Shown here in pieces: positions 9,120-15,493 of a DNA stretch of 29,857 nt. Every line of letters begins with the position of its first letter. Within the stretch, counting starts at the first letter, position 1. The translations under genes were made by a program, and so were the position numbers. Under the pieces are notes generated by a model. That model had not been told where the DNA came from, ran no database searches, and worked only from the letters and a program-made list of their open reading frames with translations. Source of the stretch: DASSKO01 sp035690425 (GTDB taxonomy: Bacteria; Actinomycetota; Actinomycetes; Propionibacteriales; Nocardioidaceae). The stretch is from positions 1 to 29,857 of the forward strand of contig DASSKO010000012.1 in assembly GCA_035690425.1 (NCBI GenBank). The letters run 5' to 3'.

Positions 9120-9332
9120 ATGCCACATCTTGCTGTGTTGGCGCTGGCCCCACTGGTGCCGCTCGCGTGCCTGGGTCTGGTGCTCTACATGGACCACCTG
9201 GAGGAGACGTTGAACCGGGACGTCCGCAGGCGTCAGCACGACTCGCGCGAGCGGATGTCGGCCGAGAACGAGGAGACGCCGGCCGTCCCCGCGGCGGTCT
9301 CGGCGCCGGTGGTCGGCAGCACCAGCCGGTAG
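9120..9332 (+). CDS. Possible small single-span membrane protein, 70 aa, overlapping glnR
   Basis: The frame from the ATG at 9120 encodes PHLAVLALAPLVPLACLGLVLYMDHLEETL, a clear hydrophobic span followed by an amphipathic charged helix (NRDVRRRQHDSRERM) and a low-complexity Pro/Ala/Val tail. This is a plausible single-span membrane protein, unlike the Arg/Pro/Gly-rich shadow frames nearby. The last 100 bases overlap the 3' end of glnR on the opposite strand. No good ribosome site is seen at the usual distance; an AAGGAGG at about 9087 is 27 bases away. The function is unknown, and it may be an artefact of open frames in GC-rich DNA. Confidence 0.45.
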   Translation: MPHLAVLALAPLVPLACLGLVLYMDHLEETLNRDVRRRQHDSRERMSAENEETPAVPAAVSAPVVGSTSR

Positions 9333-9988
9333 CCCACGTTGCGAACGGTGCCGATCAGGGCCTCGTGTTCTGTGCCCAGCTTCGCGCGCAGCCGTCGCAC
9401 GTGTACGTCGACCGTGCGGCTGCCGCCGAAGTAGTCATAGCCCCACACCTCCTTGAGCAGCTGCTCGCGGTTGAACACCCGCCCGGGGTGCTGGGCCAGA
9501 TGCTTGAGCAGCTCGAACTCCTTGAAGGTCAGATCGAGCCGCCGGCCGTCGAGCCGTGCGGTGTAGGTGCCCTCGTCGATCGAGAGGTTGCCGCGGCGGA
9601 TCACGGGCGGGTCGTTCGTCCCTTCCCCGGCGGTGACCCTGCGCCGCTCCGCAGCCAGCCGCAGCCGGGCGTCCAGCTCGACCGGCCCTGCGGTGCCGAG
9701 CAGCACGTCGTCGGCACCCCAGTCGGCGCTGACGACGGCAAGCCCGCCCTCGGTGACGACAAGCAGCAGAGGTACGTCGATACCGGTCGTGCGGACCAGC
9801 CGCGTCAGGTCGCGCACCCGCAGCAGATCGGTGCGGCCGTCCACCAGCACCGCGTCGCACCGCGGGAAGTCGACCAGCACGGAGGTGTCGGCGGGGAGCA
9901 CACGCACCTGGTGGGGAAGCAACGCCAGGGCCGGCAGCACGTCGGCAGACGACTGCAACGAGCTCGTCAGCACCAGCAAGGCGCTCAT
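9233..9988 (-). CDS. glnR: GlnR-type nitrogen response regulator (OmpR family)
   Basis: This 251-aa protein has a receiver-like N-terminal half and a C-terminal winged helix of the OmpR type (LTFKEFELLKHLAQHPGRVFNREQLLKEVWGYDYFGGSRTVDVHVRRLRAKLG). The receiver lacks the usual acidic pocket but keeps Asp50 in VLVDGRTDL, as in GlnR, which acts as an orphan global regulator of nitrogen metabolism. Gene order with mshD on the same strand matches the Rv0818-Rv0819 pair of M. tuberculosis and the Streptomyces region, supporting the GlnR call. GGGAGG lies 6-7 bases before the ATG at 9988. The C-terminal tail after GYRLVLP is longer than I expect for the family, and that tail overlaps the candidate small gene on the other strand. 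Confidence 0.85.
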   Translation of the reverse strand: MSALLVLTSSLQSSADVLPALALLPHQVRVLPADTSVLVDFPRCDAVLVDGRTDLLRVRDLTRLVRTTGIDVPLLLVVTEGGLAVVSADWGADDVLLGTAGPVELDARLRLAAERRRVTAGEGTNDPPVIRRGNLSIDEGTYTARLDGRRLDLTFKEFELLKHLAQHPGRVFNREQLLKEVWGYDYFGGSRTVDVHVRRLRAKLGTEHEALIGTVRNVGYRLVLPTTGAETAAGTAGVSSFSADIRSRESC

Positions 9989-10082
9989 CTGCGCCCTCCC
10001 TCACGACGACGGTGACCGCCCCGAAACAGGTCAGGCCCAGGCGGGTCGCCCGGGCCTCGTTGCCACCCGGCACTATAGCGGT

Positions 10083-10379
10083 GTGAATACCTCCGATGCC
10101 CCAGGCGGTCCCAGCGGCCAGCCCACGGTCACGGTGCGGTACTGGGCGGCTGCGCGCGCCGCTGCCGGCCGTGACTCCGACGACGTTGTCGCCGGCACCG
10201 TGGCCGACGCGCTCGGGGCGGTCCGGGCCCTGCACCCGGAGTCCGCCCGCTTCCACGACGTCGTGGGGATCTGCTCCGTGCTGGTCGGGTCCACCCCGGT
10301 CGGCACGCGCGACCCTGCGTCGATATCGCTGCGCCCGGGCGACGTGGTCGAGCTGCTGCCTCCGTTCGCGGGCGGCTGA
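10083..10379 (+). CDS. moaD: MoaD-family sulfur carrier (molybdopterin synthase small subunit)
   Basis: This 98-aa beta-grasp protein opens with TVTVRYWAAARAAAGRD, has a central SVLVGSTPVG segment, and ends DVVELLPPFAGG. The C-terminal Gly-Gly is the site that is adenylated and thiocarboxylated for sulfur transfer to precursor Z in molybdopterin synthesis. The GTG at 10083 lies close to an AT-rich CACTATAGC stretch, so a leaderless transcript is possible. An overlapping GTG two bases earlier runs at once into TGA and is not used. It is divergent from glnR and followed 23 bases later by a thioredoxin-like gene. A second MoaD-like domain occurs at the end of the MobA fusion at 14612. Confidence 0.85.
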   Translation: MNTSDAPGGPSGQPTVTVRYWAAARAAAGRDSDDVVAGTVADALGAVRALHPESARFHDVVGICSVLVGSTPVGTRDPASISLRPGDVVELLPPFAGG

Positions 10380-10402
10380 CCCGGGGCCAGTAGCCTGGCG
10401 CC

Positions 10403-10720
10403 ATGGGCGCATCCATCGACGCGTGGCTGAGTGCTGACGACCTCGGCGCCGAGCTCGGTGCCCGCGCGACTCTGGTGCAGTTCTCCAGTGCGTTCTGCGC
10501 GCCGTGCCGGGCCACCCGGCTGGTTCTGGAGCAGGTGGCCGGTCAGGTCGCCGGAGTCCGCCACGTCGAGATCGACGCAGAGTCGCATCTGGAGCTGGTC
10601 CGCCGGGTGGCGGTGCAGGCCACGCCGACGACCCTCGTGCTCGACGAGGCGGGACGCGTGCGGGTCCGTGCCAGCGGTGTACCGCGCGCTCAGCAGGTGC
10701 TGTCGGCACTTGCGGCCTGA
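10403..10720 (+). CDS. Short thioredoxin-family protein (ThiX-like)
   Basis: This 105-aa thioredoxin fold has the redox motif C-A-P-C (Cys32 and Cys35, in FSSAFCAPCRATR) and the cis-proline loop VQATPTTLVLDEAG. The first cysteine is preceded by Phe rather than Trp, as in ThiX-type proteins. It lies between moaD and the cysA leader, as ThiX (Rv0816c) lies beside CysA2 (Rv0815c) in M. tuberculosis. A role as reductant in sulfur transfer is an inference from this context. No signal peptide is seen, so it is cytoplasmic. Confidence 0.8.
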   Translation: MGASIDAWLSADDLGAELGARATLVQFSSAFCAPCRATRLVLEQVAGQVAGVRHVEIDAESHLELVRRVAVQATPTTLVLDEAGRVRVRASGVPRAQQVLSALAA

Positions 10721-10794
10721 GCCAGCAAGCACCTGTTCTGCGCGGCCGGAGCGGCACCCAGTTGTGTCGTGAGACAGCAGTCTTGCTATACGAG

Positions 10795-10829
10795 ACGAAA
10801 TTTCGTGGGCCGCCGCAGGCCCGTACTCT
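10795..10829 (+). promoter_or_regulatory. Promoter with palindromic operator before the cysA leader
   Basis: TACTCT (10824-10829) is a -10 element placed so that transcription would begin at or next to the leader peptide's ATG at 10837, giving a leaderless mRNA. The corresponding -35 position is 10801-10806, which is the right half of a perfect 12-bp palindrome, ACGAAA-TTTCGT (10795-10806). A regulator bound there would block RNA polymerase. Confidence 0.5.
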
Positions 10830-10836
10830 CGGATAC

Positions 10837-10914
10837 ATGACACCGGCATCGCTCACGAAGCGCCGCGCAGTGGACAACTGCCGTGTGCGCTCGATGCTGT
10901 GTCGAATGCTCTGA
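10837..10914 (+). CDS. Cys-containing leader peptide upstream of cysA (25 aa)
   Basis: The peptide reads MTPASLTKRRAVDNCRV then RSMLCRML, with two cysteines (residues 15 and 22). The RRxVDxCRVxxxLCR pattern is that of the 'putative leader peptide' group found before sulfur-metabolism genes in actinobacteria. In mycobacteria, leaderless cysteine-rich uORFs have been shown to act as cysteine-responsive attenuators. The ATG probably forms the mRNA 5' end. The next gene, cysA, starts 157 bases after the stop, leaving room for alternative RNA structures. Peptide identity is well supported by pattern; the attenuation mechanism is inferred. Confidence 0.75.
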   Translation: MTPASLTKRRAVDNCRVRSMLCRML

Positions 10915-11071
10915 CCGGACGGCGCCTCGAGTCCCTCCGCCAGCCGCTGATCTTGCGATGAGTCGAGCCTGCGGCGCGCGTCGTCCGTCGCCTGGCCCCG
11001 CTGTGGGGCCCACCCCCATCCCGTTCGCACATCCCGCCCATTCGCTTGGGCACCACCACGGAGGTTTCCAC
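10915..11071 (+). promoter_or_regulatory. Untranslated leader of cysA with candidate attenuator hairpin
   Basis: Between the leader peptide and cysA lies a non-coding stretch with a perfect hairpin GGCCCC-GCTGT-GGGGCC (10994-11010) and weaker pairings such as CTCGA with TCGAG further 5'. No T-run follows the hairpin, so any termination would be Rho-dependent or the control translational. The cysA ribosome site, GGAGG, is at about 11060-11064. Alternative folding was not computed. Confidence 0.4.
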
Positions 11072-11920
11072 ATGAGCCGCGATGCAGTGCTCGTCAACGC
11101 CAACTGGGTTGCGGAGCATCTCGACGACCCCAGCATCGTGCTGGTCGAGGTCGATGAAGACACCACCGCCTATGAGAAGGGCCACATCCGGGGCGCCGTC
11201 CGGCTGGACTGGAAGACCGACCTGCAAGATCCGGTCCGGCGCGACTTCGTCAGCCAGCAGCAGTTCTCCGAGCTGCTCTCGGCCAAGGGCATCAGCAACG
11301 ACGACACCGTCGTCCTGTACGGCGGCAACAACAACTGGTTCGCGGCCTACGCCTACTGGTACTTCAAGCTCTACGGGCACGAGTCGGTGCTGCTGCTCGA
11401 CGGTGGCCGCAAGAAGTGGGAGCTCGACAGCCGGGAGCTGACCGACGAGGCGACGTCGCGGCCCCGCACCACCTACACGGCCAAGCAGCCCAATCTCGAC
11501 ATCCGGGCCTTCCGGGACGAGGTCGTCGAGGCGATCGGCACCAAGAACCTCGTCGACGTGCGCAGCCCCGACGAGTACGCCGGCCGGCTGCTCGCCCCGG
11601 CCCACCTGCCGCAGGAGTCCGCGCAGCGCGGTGGACACATCCCGACCGCTGCGTCCATCCCGTGGAGCAAGGCAGCCAACGACGACGGCACCTTCAAGTC
11701 CGACGACGAGCTCGAGAAGCTCTACGCCGACGCCGGGGTCGACTTCGGCAAGGACACCATCGCCTACTGCCGCATCGGTGAGCGCAGCGCGCACACCTGG
11801 TTCGTGCTGCACGAGTTGCTGCAGCAGGCCAACGTGAAGAACTACGACGGCTCGTGGACCGAGTACGGCTCGCTGGTCGGCGTACCCGTCACGCTGGGCG
11901 ACGAGCCCGGGGAGGCCTGA
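11072..11920 (+). CDS. cysA: Thiosulfate sulfurtransferase (rhodanese) CysA
   Basis: This 282-aa tandem rhodanese closely matches CysA2-type actinobacterial proteins (277 aa in M. tuberculosis). The catalytic loop C-R-I-G-E-R-S follows AY, with Cys233 as persulfide carrier; the N-terminal rhodanese domain lacks a catalytic Cys, as is usual. It transfers sulfur from thiosulfate to thiophilic acceptors in the cytoplasm and may feed thiocarboxylate or Fe-S sulfur pools. The ATG at 11072 has GGAGG 7 bases upstream. sseC overlaps its stop by one base (TGATG). Expression is likely set by the cysteine leader peptide upstream. Confidence 0.92.
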   Translation: MSRDAVLVNANWVAEHLDDPSIVLVEVDEDTTAYEKGHIRGAVRLDWKTDLQDPVRRDFVSQQQFSELLSAKGISNDDTVVLYGGNNNWFAAYAYWYFKLYGHESVLLLDGGRKKWELDSRELTDEATSRPRTTYTAKQPNLDIRAFRDEVVEAIGTKNLVDVRSPDEYAGRLLAPAHLPQESAQRGGHIPTAASIPWSKAANDDGTFKSDDELEKLYADAGVDFGKDTIAYCRIGERSAHTWFVLHELLQQANVKNYDGSWTEYGSLVGVPVTLGDEPGEA

Positions 11921-12216
11921 TGTGCAGCGCGACTGAAGGCGGTCTGTCGCTCGAGGGCGTCGACGTCAGCAAGGAAGCCATCATCCAAGGCGTCGTGACC
12001 CACGCGGAGACGCCCGTCGGCGGCGCGTACGTGCGGCTGCTCGACCGCAGCGGGGAGTTCACCGCCGAGGTGCCGACCTCGGCGACCGGTCACTTCCGGT
12101 TCTTCGCCGGTCCCGGCCAGTGGACCCTGCGCACACTGGCTCCGAAGGCCGAGCCGGTCGATCGTGCGGTCGTGGCTGCCACGGGCGAAGTCGCAGAGGT
12201 GACGATCAGCGTCTGA
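11920..12216 (+). CDS. sseC: DUF1416 family protein SseC
   Basis: This 98-aa protein belongs to the DUF1416/SseC family that accompanies CysA rhodaneses in actinobacteria (Rv0814c in M. tuberculosis). It starts MCSATEGGLSLEGVDVSKE and continues with a beta-rich, transthyretin-like segment: IQGVVTHAETPVGGAYVRLLDRSGEF, then TATGHFRFFAGPGQWTLR-like strands. The biochemical role is not known; a part in sulfur metabolism is inferred from the strict pairing with cysA. The ATG overlaps the cysA TGA by one base, so the pair is translationally coupled. A strong hairpin follows the gene. Confidence 0.9.
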   Translation: MCSATEGGLSLEGVDVSKEAIIQGVVTHAETPVGGAYVRLLDRSGEFTAEVPTSATGHFRFFAGPGQWTLRTLAPKAEPVDRAVVAATGEVAEVTISV

Positions 12217-12233
12217 TCGGACCCGGTCTTGCC

Positions 12234-12277
12234 ACGCCTCCGGCTCCACCTCCGTCCGCGAGGGGAGCCGGAGGCGT
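12234..12277 (+). terminator. Strong hairpin after sseC
   Basis: ACGCCTCCGGCTCC (12234-12247) pairs perfectly with GGAGCCGGAGGCGT (12264-12277): 14 bp of stem with a 16-base loop, 18 bases after the sseC stop. There is no T-tract, as is common for high-GC actinobacterial terminators. Confidence 0.75.
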
Positions 12278-12333
12278 TCGGCTGCCTGCGCCCGGCAGGG
12301 GGTCTGTGAGCTCGAAGGTGGTGCGCAACCGCG

Positions 12334-13125
12334 ATGAAGCAGCGTAAGGGTCTCTACGAGGCGGCGGGCCAACGACGCGGCGAGCAGCGCTTCCTCATCG
12401 TGCTGGGGCTGGTCGGGCTCGCCATGGCGCTGCTTCTGGGCGCGTTCTTCGCCGGACGGGCCATCTCCGACGGCACCGACTCCGGTGCCGCCGACCGCAC
12501 AGCACCGCAGCAGCGCGCCGAGCGGTCGGCAGACGTCGACGCCGATAGCCTCGCCGAGGCTGCCGTCGGCGGAGTCGACCCCCGTGAACGAGCGCGCACG
12601 CCGAAAGGCCAGTCGGGTCACCACACCGGCCGGCTGACCGGCAAGCCCTACCGCGGACCTCGCTCGGCGATCACGCCGGAGGTGGCCCGTGCCAGTTGCC
12701 GGTCGGCCGACAGCGTCGAGGCCGGTGGACGCAAGGTCAGCTACGCAGCGATGAACACCATCGACGGCCGGCGGGTGAGCGCCTGGCGATGTGACGGCAA
12801 CGGCAGGGGCGAGACGATCCGGTTCCGGCTGGACGGCAAGCGCACGATCGTCGCGGTCGGCCTCGTCCCGGGCTACGCCAGGACCGCCGCCAACGGCACC
12901 GACCTGTACGACCAGCACCGGCGGATCAAGCGGGCGCGCTGGACCTTCGACGGCGGTCGATTCGTGGTGCAACGCTTCAACCATCGACCGGACAACCGCT
13001 CACTGCAGAAGCTGCGCATCCCCCCGGTCAAGACCCGCACGATCACGCTGAAGATCCTTGCCAGCACCCGAGCCAGCCGCGACGCGGTCGCGATCAGCAC
13101 GGCCTGGTTCGCCGCCGCACGCTAG
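12334..13125 (+). CDS. Membrane-anchored protein with discoidin-like (NADase-type glycan-binding) domain
   Basis: This 263-aa protein has a basic cytoplasmic N-terminus (about 18 residues), one membrane span (FLIVLGLVGLAMALLLGAFF, roughly residues 20-40) and an acidic linker. Its extracytoplasmic C-terminal domain of about 140 residues includes AAMNTIDGRRVSAWRCDG, ETIRFRLDG, VGLVPGYA and TITLKILAST. That arrangement (unique Asn-Thr-Ile-Asp-Gly turn, Trp, then a beta-sandwich) matches discoidin/F5-8-type domains annotated as 'NADase-type glycan-binding' in actinobacteria. Two Cys residues (in ASCRSAD and AWRCDG) could form a disulfide. The function is unknown; carbohydrate or cell-surface binding is a guess from the fold. 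It follows the sseC hairpin and converges with dtd. Confidence 0.7.
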   Translation: MKQRKGLYEAAGQRRGEQRFLIVLGLVGLAMALLLGAFFAGRAISDGTDSGAADRTAPQQRAERSADVDADSLAEAAVGGVDPRERARTPKGQSGHHTGRLTGKPYRGPRSAITPEVARASCRSADSVEAGGRKVSYAAMNTIDGRRVSAWRCDGNGRGETIRFRLDGKRTIVAVGLVPGYARTAANGTDLYDQHRRIKRARWTFDGGRFVVQRFNHRPDNRSLQKLRIPPVKTRTITLKILASTRASRDAVAISTAWFAAAR

Positions 13126-13139
13126 CTGCGGTGTATCGC

Positions 13140-13574
13140 TCACTGCGCCGGGACCTCCATCCAGATGGTGACGGGCCCGTCGTTCACCGAGGCGACGTCC
13201 ATGTGGGCTCCGAACACGCCGGTCTCGACATGTGCTCCCAGGGCACGCACAGCAGCACAGAACGCGTCGTACAACGGCTCAGACACCTCTCCCGGTGCAG
13301 CTCGGCCCCAGGAGGGCCGCCGGCCCTTGCGGGTGTCGGCGTACAGCGTGAACTGGCTGATCACCAGCACCGGGGCCCGCAGGTCCGCGGCCGAGCGCTC
13401 ACCGTGGAAGATCCGCAGCTCCCAGATCCTGCGGGCCAGCGTGGTCGCCTGCTCGGCAGTGTCGTCGTGGGTGATCGCCAGCAGCACCAGCAGACCGGGC
13501 GCCGGCAGCCGGCCGACGACCTCCCCGTCGACAGTGACGCTTGCCTGCGCGACCCTCTGCACAACGGCTCTCAT
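13140..13574 (-). CDS. dtd: D-aminoacyl-tRNA deacylase
   Basis: This 144-aa protein is full length for bacterial DTD, which removes D-amino acids (and glycine from tRNA-Ala) wrongly attached to tRNA. The two defining motifs are present: SQFTL at residues 73-77 and NDGPVT at 131-136, carrying the cis Gly-Pro pair that excludes L-amino acids. The N-terminus MRAVVQRVAQASVTVDGEVVG is typical, so the start at 13574 is firm even though the ribosome site (AGGCGAG) is weak. It is divergent from the BKACE gene, with only 73 bases between them. Confidence 0.93.
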   Translation of the reverse strand: MRAVVQRVAQASVTVDGEVVGRLPAPGLLVLLAITHDDTAEQATTLARRIWELRIFHGERSAADLRAPVLVISQFTLYADTRKGRRPSWGRAAPGEVSEPLYDAFCAAVRALGAHVETGVFGAHMDVASVNDGPVTIWMEVPAQ

Positions 13575-13647
13575 CGGTCGATCTCGCCTTTCCCGCTGCG
13601 GCTCGGTGTCCGTCGACGTGTGCCAGGCAGTCTGACACCATCGCCCC

Positions 13648-14484
13648 ATGGCGACCCCGCAGACTCTGATCACCGTCGCGCCCACCGGCGCGGAGACCAC
13701 CAAGGCCGACTGCCCACAGCTGCCCACGACTTTGGACGAGCTGGTCGAGACGGCGCGGCGCTGTGAGGCGGCGGGCGCGGGGCTGGTTCACGTGCACATC
13801 CGTGACGGCGAGCACCGGCCGACGCTCGACCTCGGCCGGCTGACCGACACCGTGGCCGCGCTGCGCGCAGAGACGACCCTGGTCGTGCAGCTGTCGACCG
13901 GAGGCGCGGTGAGCGACCCCTACGAGCACCGGCTGCGGGTGCTGGAGGCTGCGCCGGAGTCCTGCTCGCTGACGATGGGCACGGTCAACTTCGGCGCGGA
14001 CGTCTTCATGAACCCGTGGGGGTTCATCACCGAGCTGTACCAGGGCACCCAGCAGCACCAGGTCGTCCCCGAGTTCGAGCTGTTCGACCTCGGCCAGGTG
14101 GCCGCGCTGCACCGGCTGCTCGACGGCTACGGCCTACCGTACGGCGGTCAGGTGCACTGCGACCTGGTGATGGGCGTGCCGGGCGGCATGCCGGGTACGC
14201 CGGACGCGCTGGTGGCCGCCGTCCAGGCGATGCCCCGCGCGGTCACGTCGTGGTCGGCGACCGGAGTCGGCCGCAGCACGCTGCCGGTGGCGCTGGCCGC
14301 GTTGGCCAAGGGCGGCCACCTGCGGGTCGGCATGGAAGACGTGCTGACGTTCGCCAAGGGCCGGCCGGTACAGCACAACGCCGAGCTGGTGGAGCGTGCC
14401 GCGTCGCTGGCTACCGTCGCGCAGCGACCGCCGATGTCGACAGCCGATGCCCGTGCCCTGCTGGGCACCCGCGCGGCCTCGTGA
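13648..14484 (+). CDS. BKACE-family beta-keto acid cleavage enzyme (3-keto-5-aminohexanoate cleavage type)
   Basis: This 278-aa TIM-barrel protein shows the zinc-site pattern GLVHVHIRDGEHRPTLD (His48 and His50), the GTVNFGADVFMN strand, and GGHLRVGMEDVLTFAKGRPVQHNAELV, where the Glu (about residue 231) is the fourth zinc-site or catalytic element. BKACE enzymes condense a beta-keto acid with acetyl-CoA to give a CoA ester and acetoacetate. Substrates differ widely in the family, and the specificity here cannot be read from sequence. The gene stands alone between dtd (divergent) and the cofactor island. No ribosome site is obvious at the ATG, so leaderless translation is possible. Confidence 0.82.
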   Translation: MATPQTLITVAPTGAETTKADCPQLPTTLDELVETARRCEAAGAGLVHVHIRDGEHRPTLDLGRLTDTVAALRAETTLVVQLSTGGAVSDPYEHRLRVLEAAPESCSLTMGTVNFGADVFMNPWGFITELYQGTQQHQVVPEFELFDLGQVAALHRLLDGYGLPYGGQVHCDLVMGVPGGMPGTPDALVAAVQAMPRAVTSWSATGVGRSTLPVALAALAKGGHLRVGMEDVLTFAKGRPVQHNAELVERAASLATVAQRPPMSTADARALLGTRAAS

Positions 14485-14585
14485 TCCCTACCGGCCCGGA
14501 CTACCCTGTTGTGGGTAGGCGCTGGAAGCCCGGTGCGCCTCTATGCGGAGGTCTTCGACGTTGGTGGGTGCGGCCACGACAAATC

Positions 14586-14614
14586 TTGACAGATCGTATA
14601 CCGTCTACTGTATG
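14586..14614 (+). promoter_or_regulatory. Promoter/operator region of the tungsten-enzyme operon
   Basis: TTGACA (14586-14591) is a perfect -35 hexamer. It is followed by CGTATACC (14595-14602) and CTACTGTATG (14605-14614), whose last three bases are the ATG of the mobA fusion. The TATACC and TACTGT elements could each serve as -10, but the 14-base spacer to TACTGT is short. Both AT-rich blocks recur, in reverse order, before hyi at 28828-28846, suggesting a shared regulator. The mobA mRNA would have almost no leader. Confidence 0.45.
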
Positions 14615-15493
14615 AGTTCAGCCGCCGGAGTAGTGCTCGCCGGAGGCCGCTCGTCCAGGATGGGGACGTCGAAAGCGACGCTCGAGTGGCACGGCTCCAC
14701 GCTGCTGCGCCACATCACCGGCGTGGTCGGCCGCGCCGTCGACGGCCCGGTGATCGTCGTGCGGGCTCCCGGCCAGGAGCTGCCGGAGCTGGACCCCAAG
14801 GTCATCGTCTGCGACGACCGCGAAGAAGGTCTCGGGCCGATGCAGGGTCTGGCCGTCGGGCTGGCGGCCGCCGCCGAGTACGCCGAGACGGCCTTCGTGT
14901 GCTCCACCGACCTGCCCTTCCTGCACACCGCCTTCGTGACCGCCGTGCTGCGGGCCTTCGCGACCGACGCCCCGACCGGGTCCCAGGGCCACCCAGGACC
15001 CCCTGACGTCGTCCTTCCCTTCGTGCGGGGCTATCGTCAGCCCATGGCCGCTGGATACCGCACCGGCCTCGCACCGCGGATCGACAAGCTGCTCGAAGCC
15101 CAGCGGCTACGCCCGGCGCACCTGTTTGAGGAGTGCAACGTGCGACAACTCGACGACGCGGCCCTGCTGGCCGACCCCCGGCTGGCCAAGGCCGACCCCG
15201 ACCTCGACTCCATCGTCAACGTGAACGAGCCCGACGAGTACCGCGTGGCGCGCGAGCGCCCGGCGCCCGAGATCATCGTGCAGCGCTACGGCGTGCTGGC
15301 GACCAGTGGCGGCGGTCGCGGACCACGCACGGTCCGAGCCGCCAGCATCGGCGCTGCTGCCGAGCAGGTGGGCCTGGCTTTCGACGGCCATGTCCTGGCA
15401 GCGGTCAACGGCGACCAGATCCGCGGCGACGGACGGCTGCCGTTGCTCGCCGGCGACACCGTGTCGTTCATCTCCGCGGATGCGGGCGGGTGA
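14612..15493 (+). CDS. MobA-type nucleotidyltransferase fused to a C-terminal MoaD/ThiS-like domain
   Basis: This 293-aa protein has a MobA-like domain at residues 1 to about 212: LAGGRSSRMG (9-18) with Lys21, the metal-binding CSTDLPF near 97-103, and the usual closing motif IVNVNEPDEY. MobA attaches GMP to molybdopterin, giving the bis-guanine-dinucleotide cofactor used by formate dehydrogenases. Residues about 219-293 form a separate beta-grasp domain (EIIVQRYG, then LAGDTVSFISADAGG) ending in Gly-Gly, as in MoaD/ThiS sulfur carriers. MoaD-like proteins often accompany AOR genes. The fused protein is the first gene of the island and overlaps the AOR start by 4 bases (GTGA). Nucleotidyl transfer is supported by motifs; sulfur-carrier function of the tail is inferred from the Gly-Gly end. 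Confidence 0.8.
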   Translation: MSSAAGVVLAGGRSSRMGTSKATLEWHGSTLLRHITGVVGRAVDGPVIVVRAPGQELPELDPKVIVCDDREEGLGPMQGLAVGLAAAAEYAETAFVCSTDLPFLHTAFVTAVLRAFATDAPTGSQGHPGPPDVVLPFVRGYRQPMAAGYRTGLAPRIDKLLEAQRLRPAHLFEECNVRQLDDAALLADPRLAKADPDLDSIVNVNEPDEYRVARERPAPEIIVQRYGVLATSGGGRGPRTVRAASIGAAAEQVGLAFDGHVLAAVNGDQIRGDGRLPLLAGDTVSFISADAGG

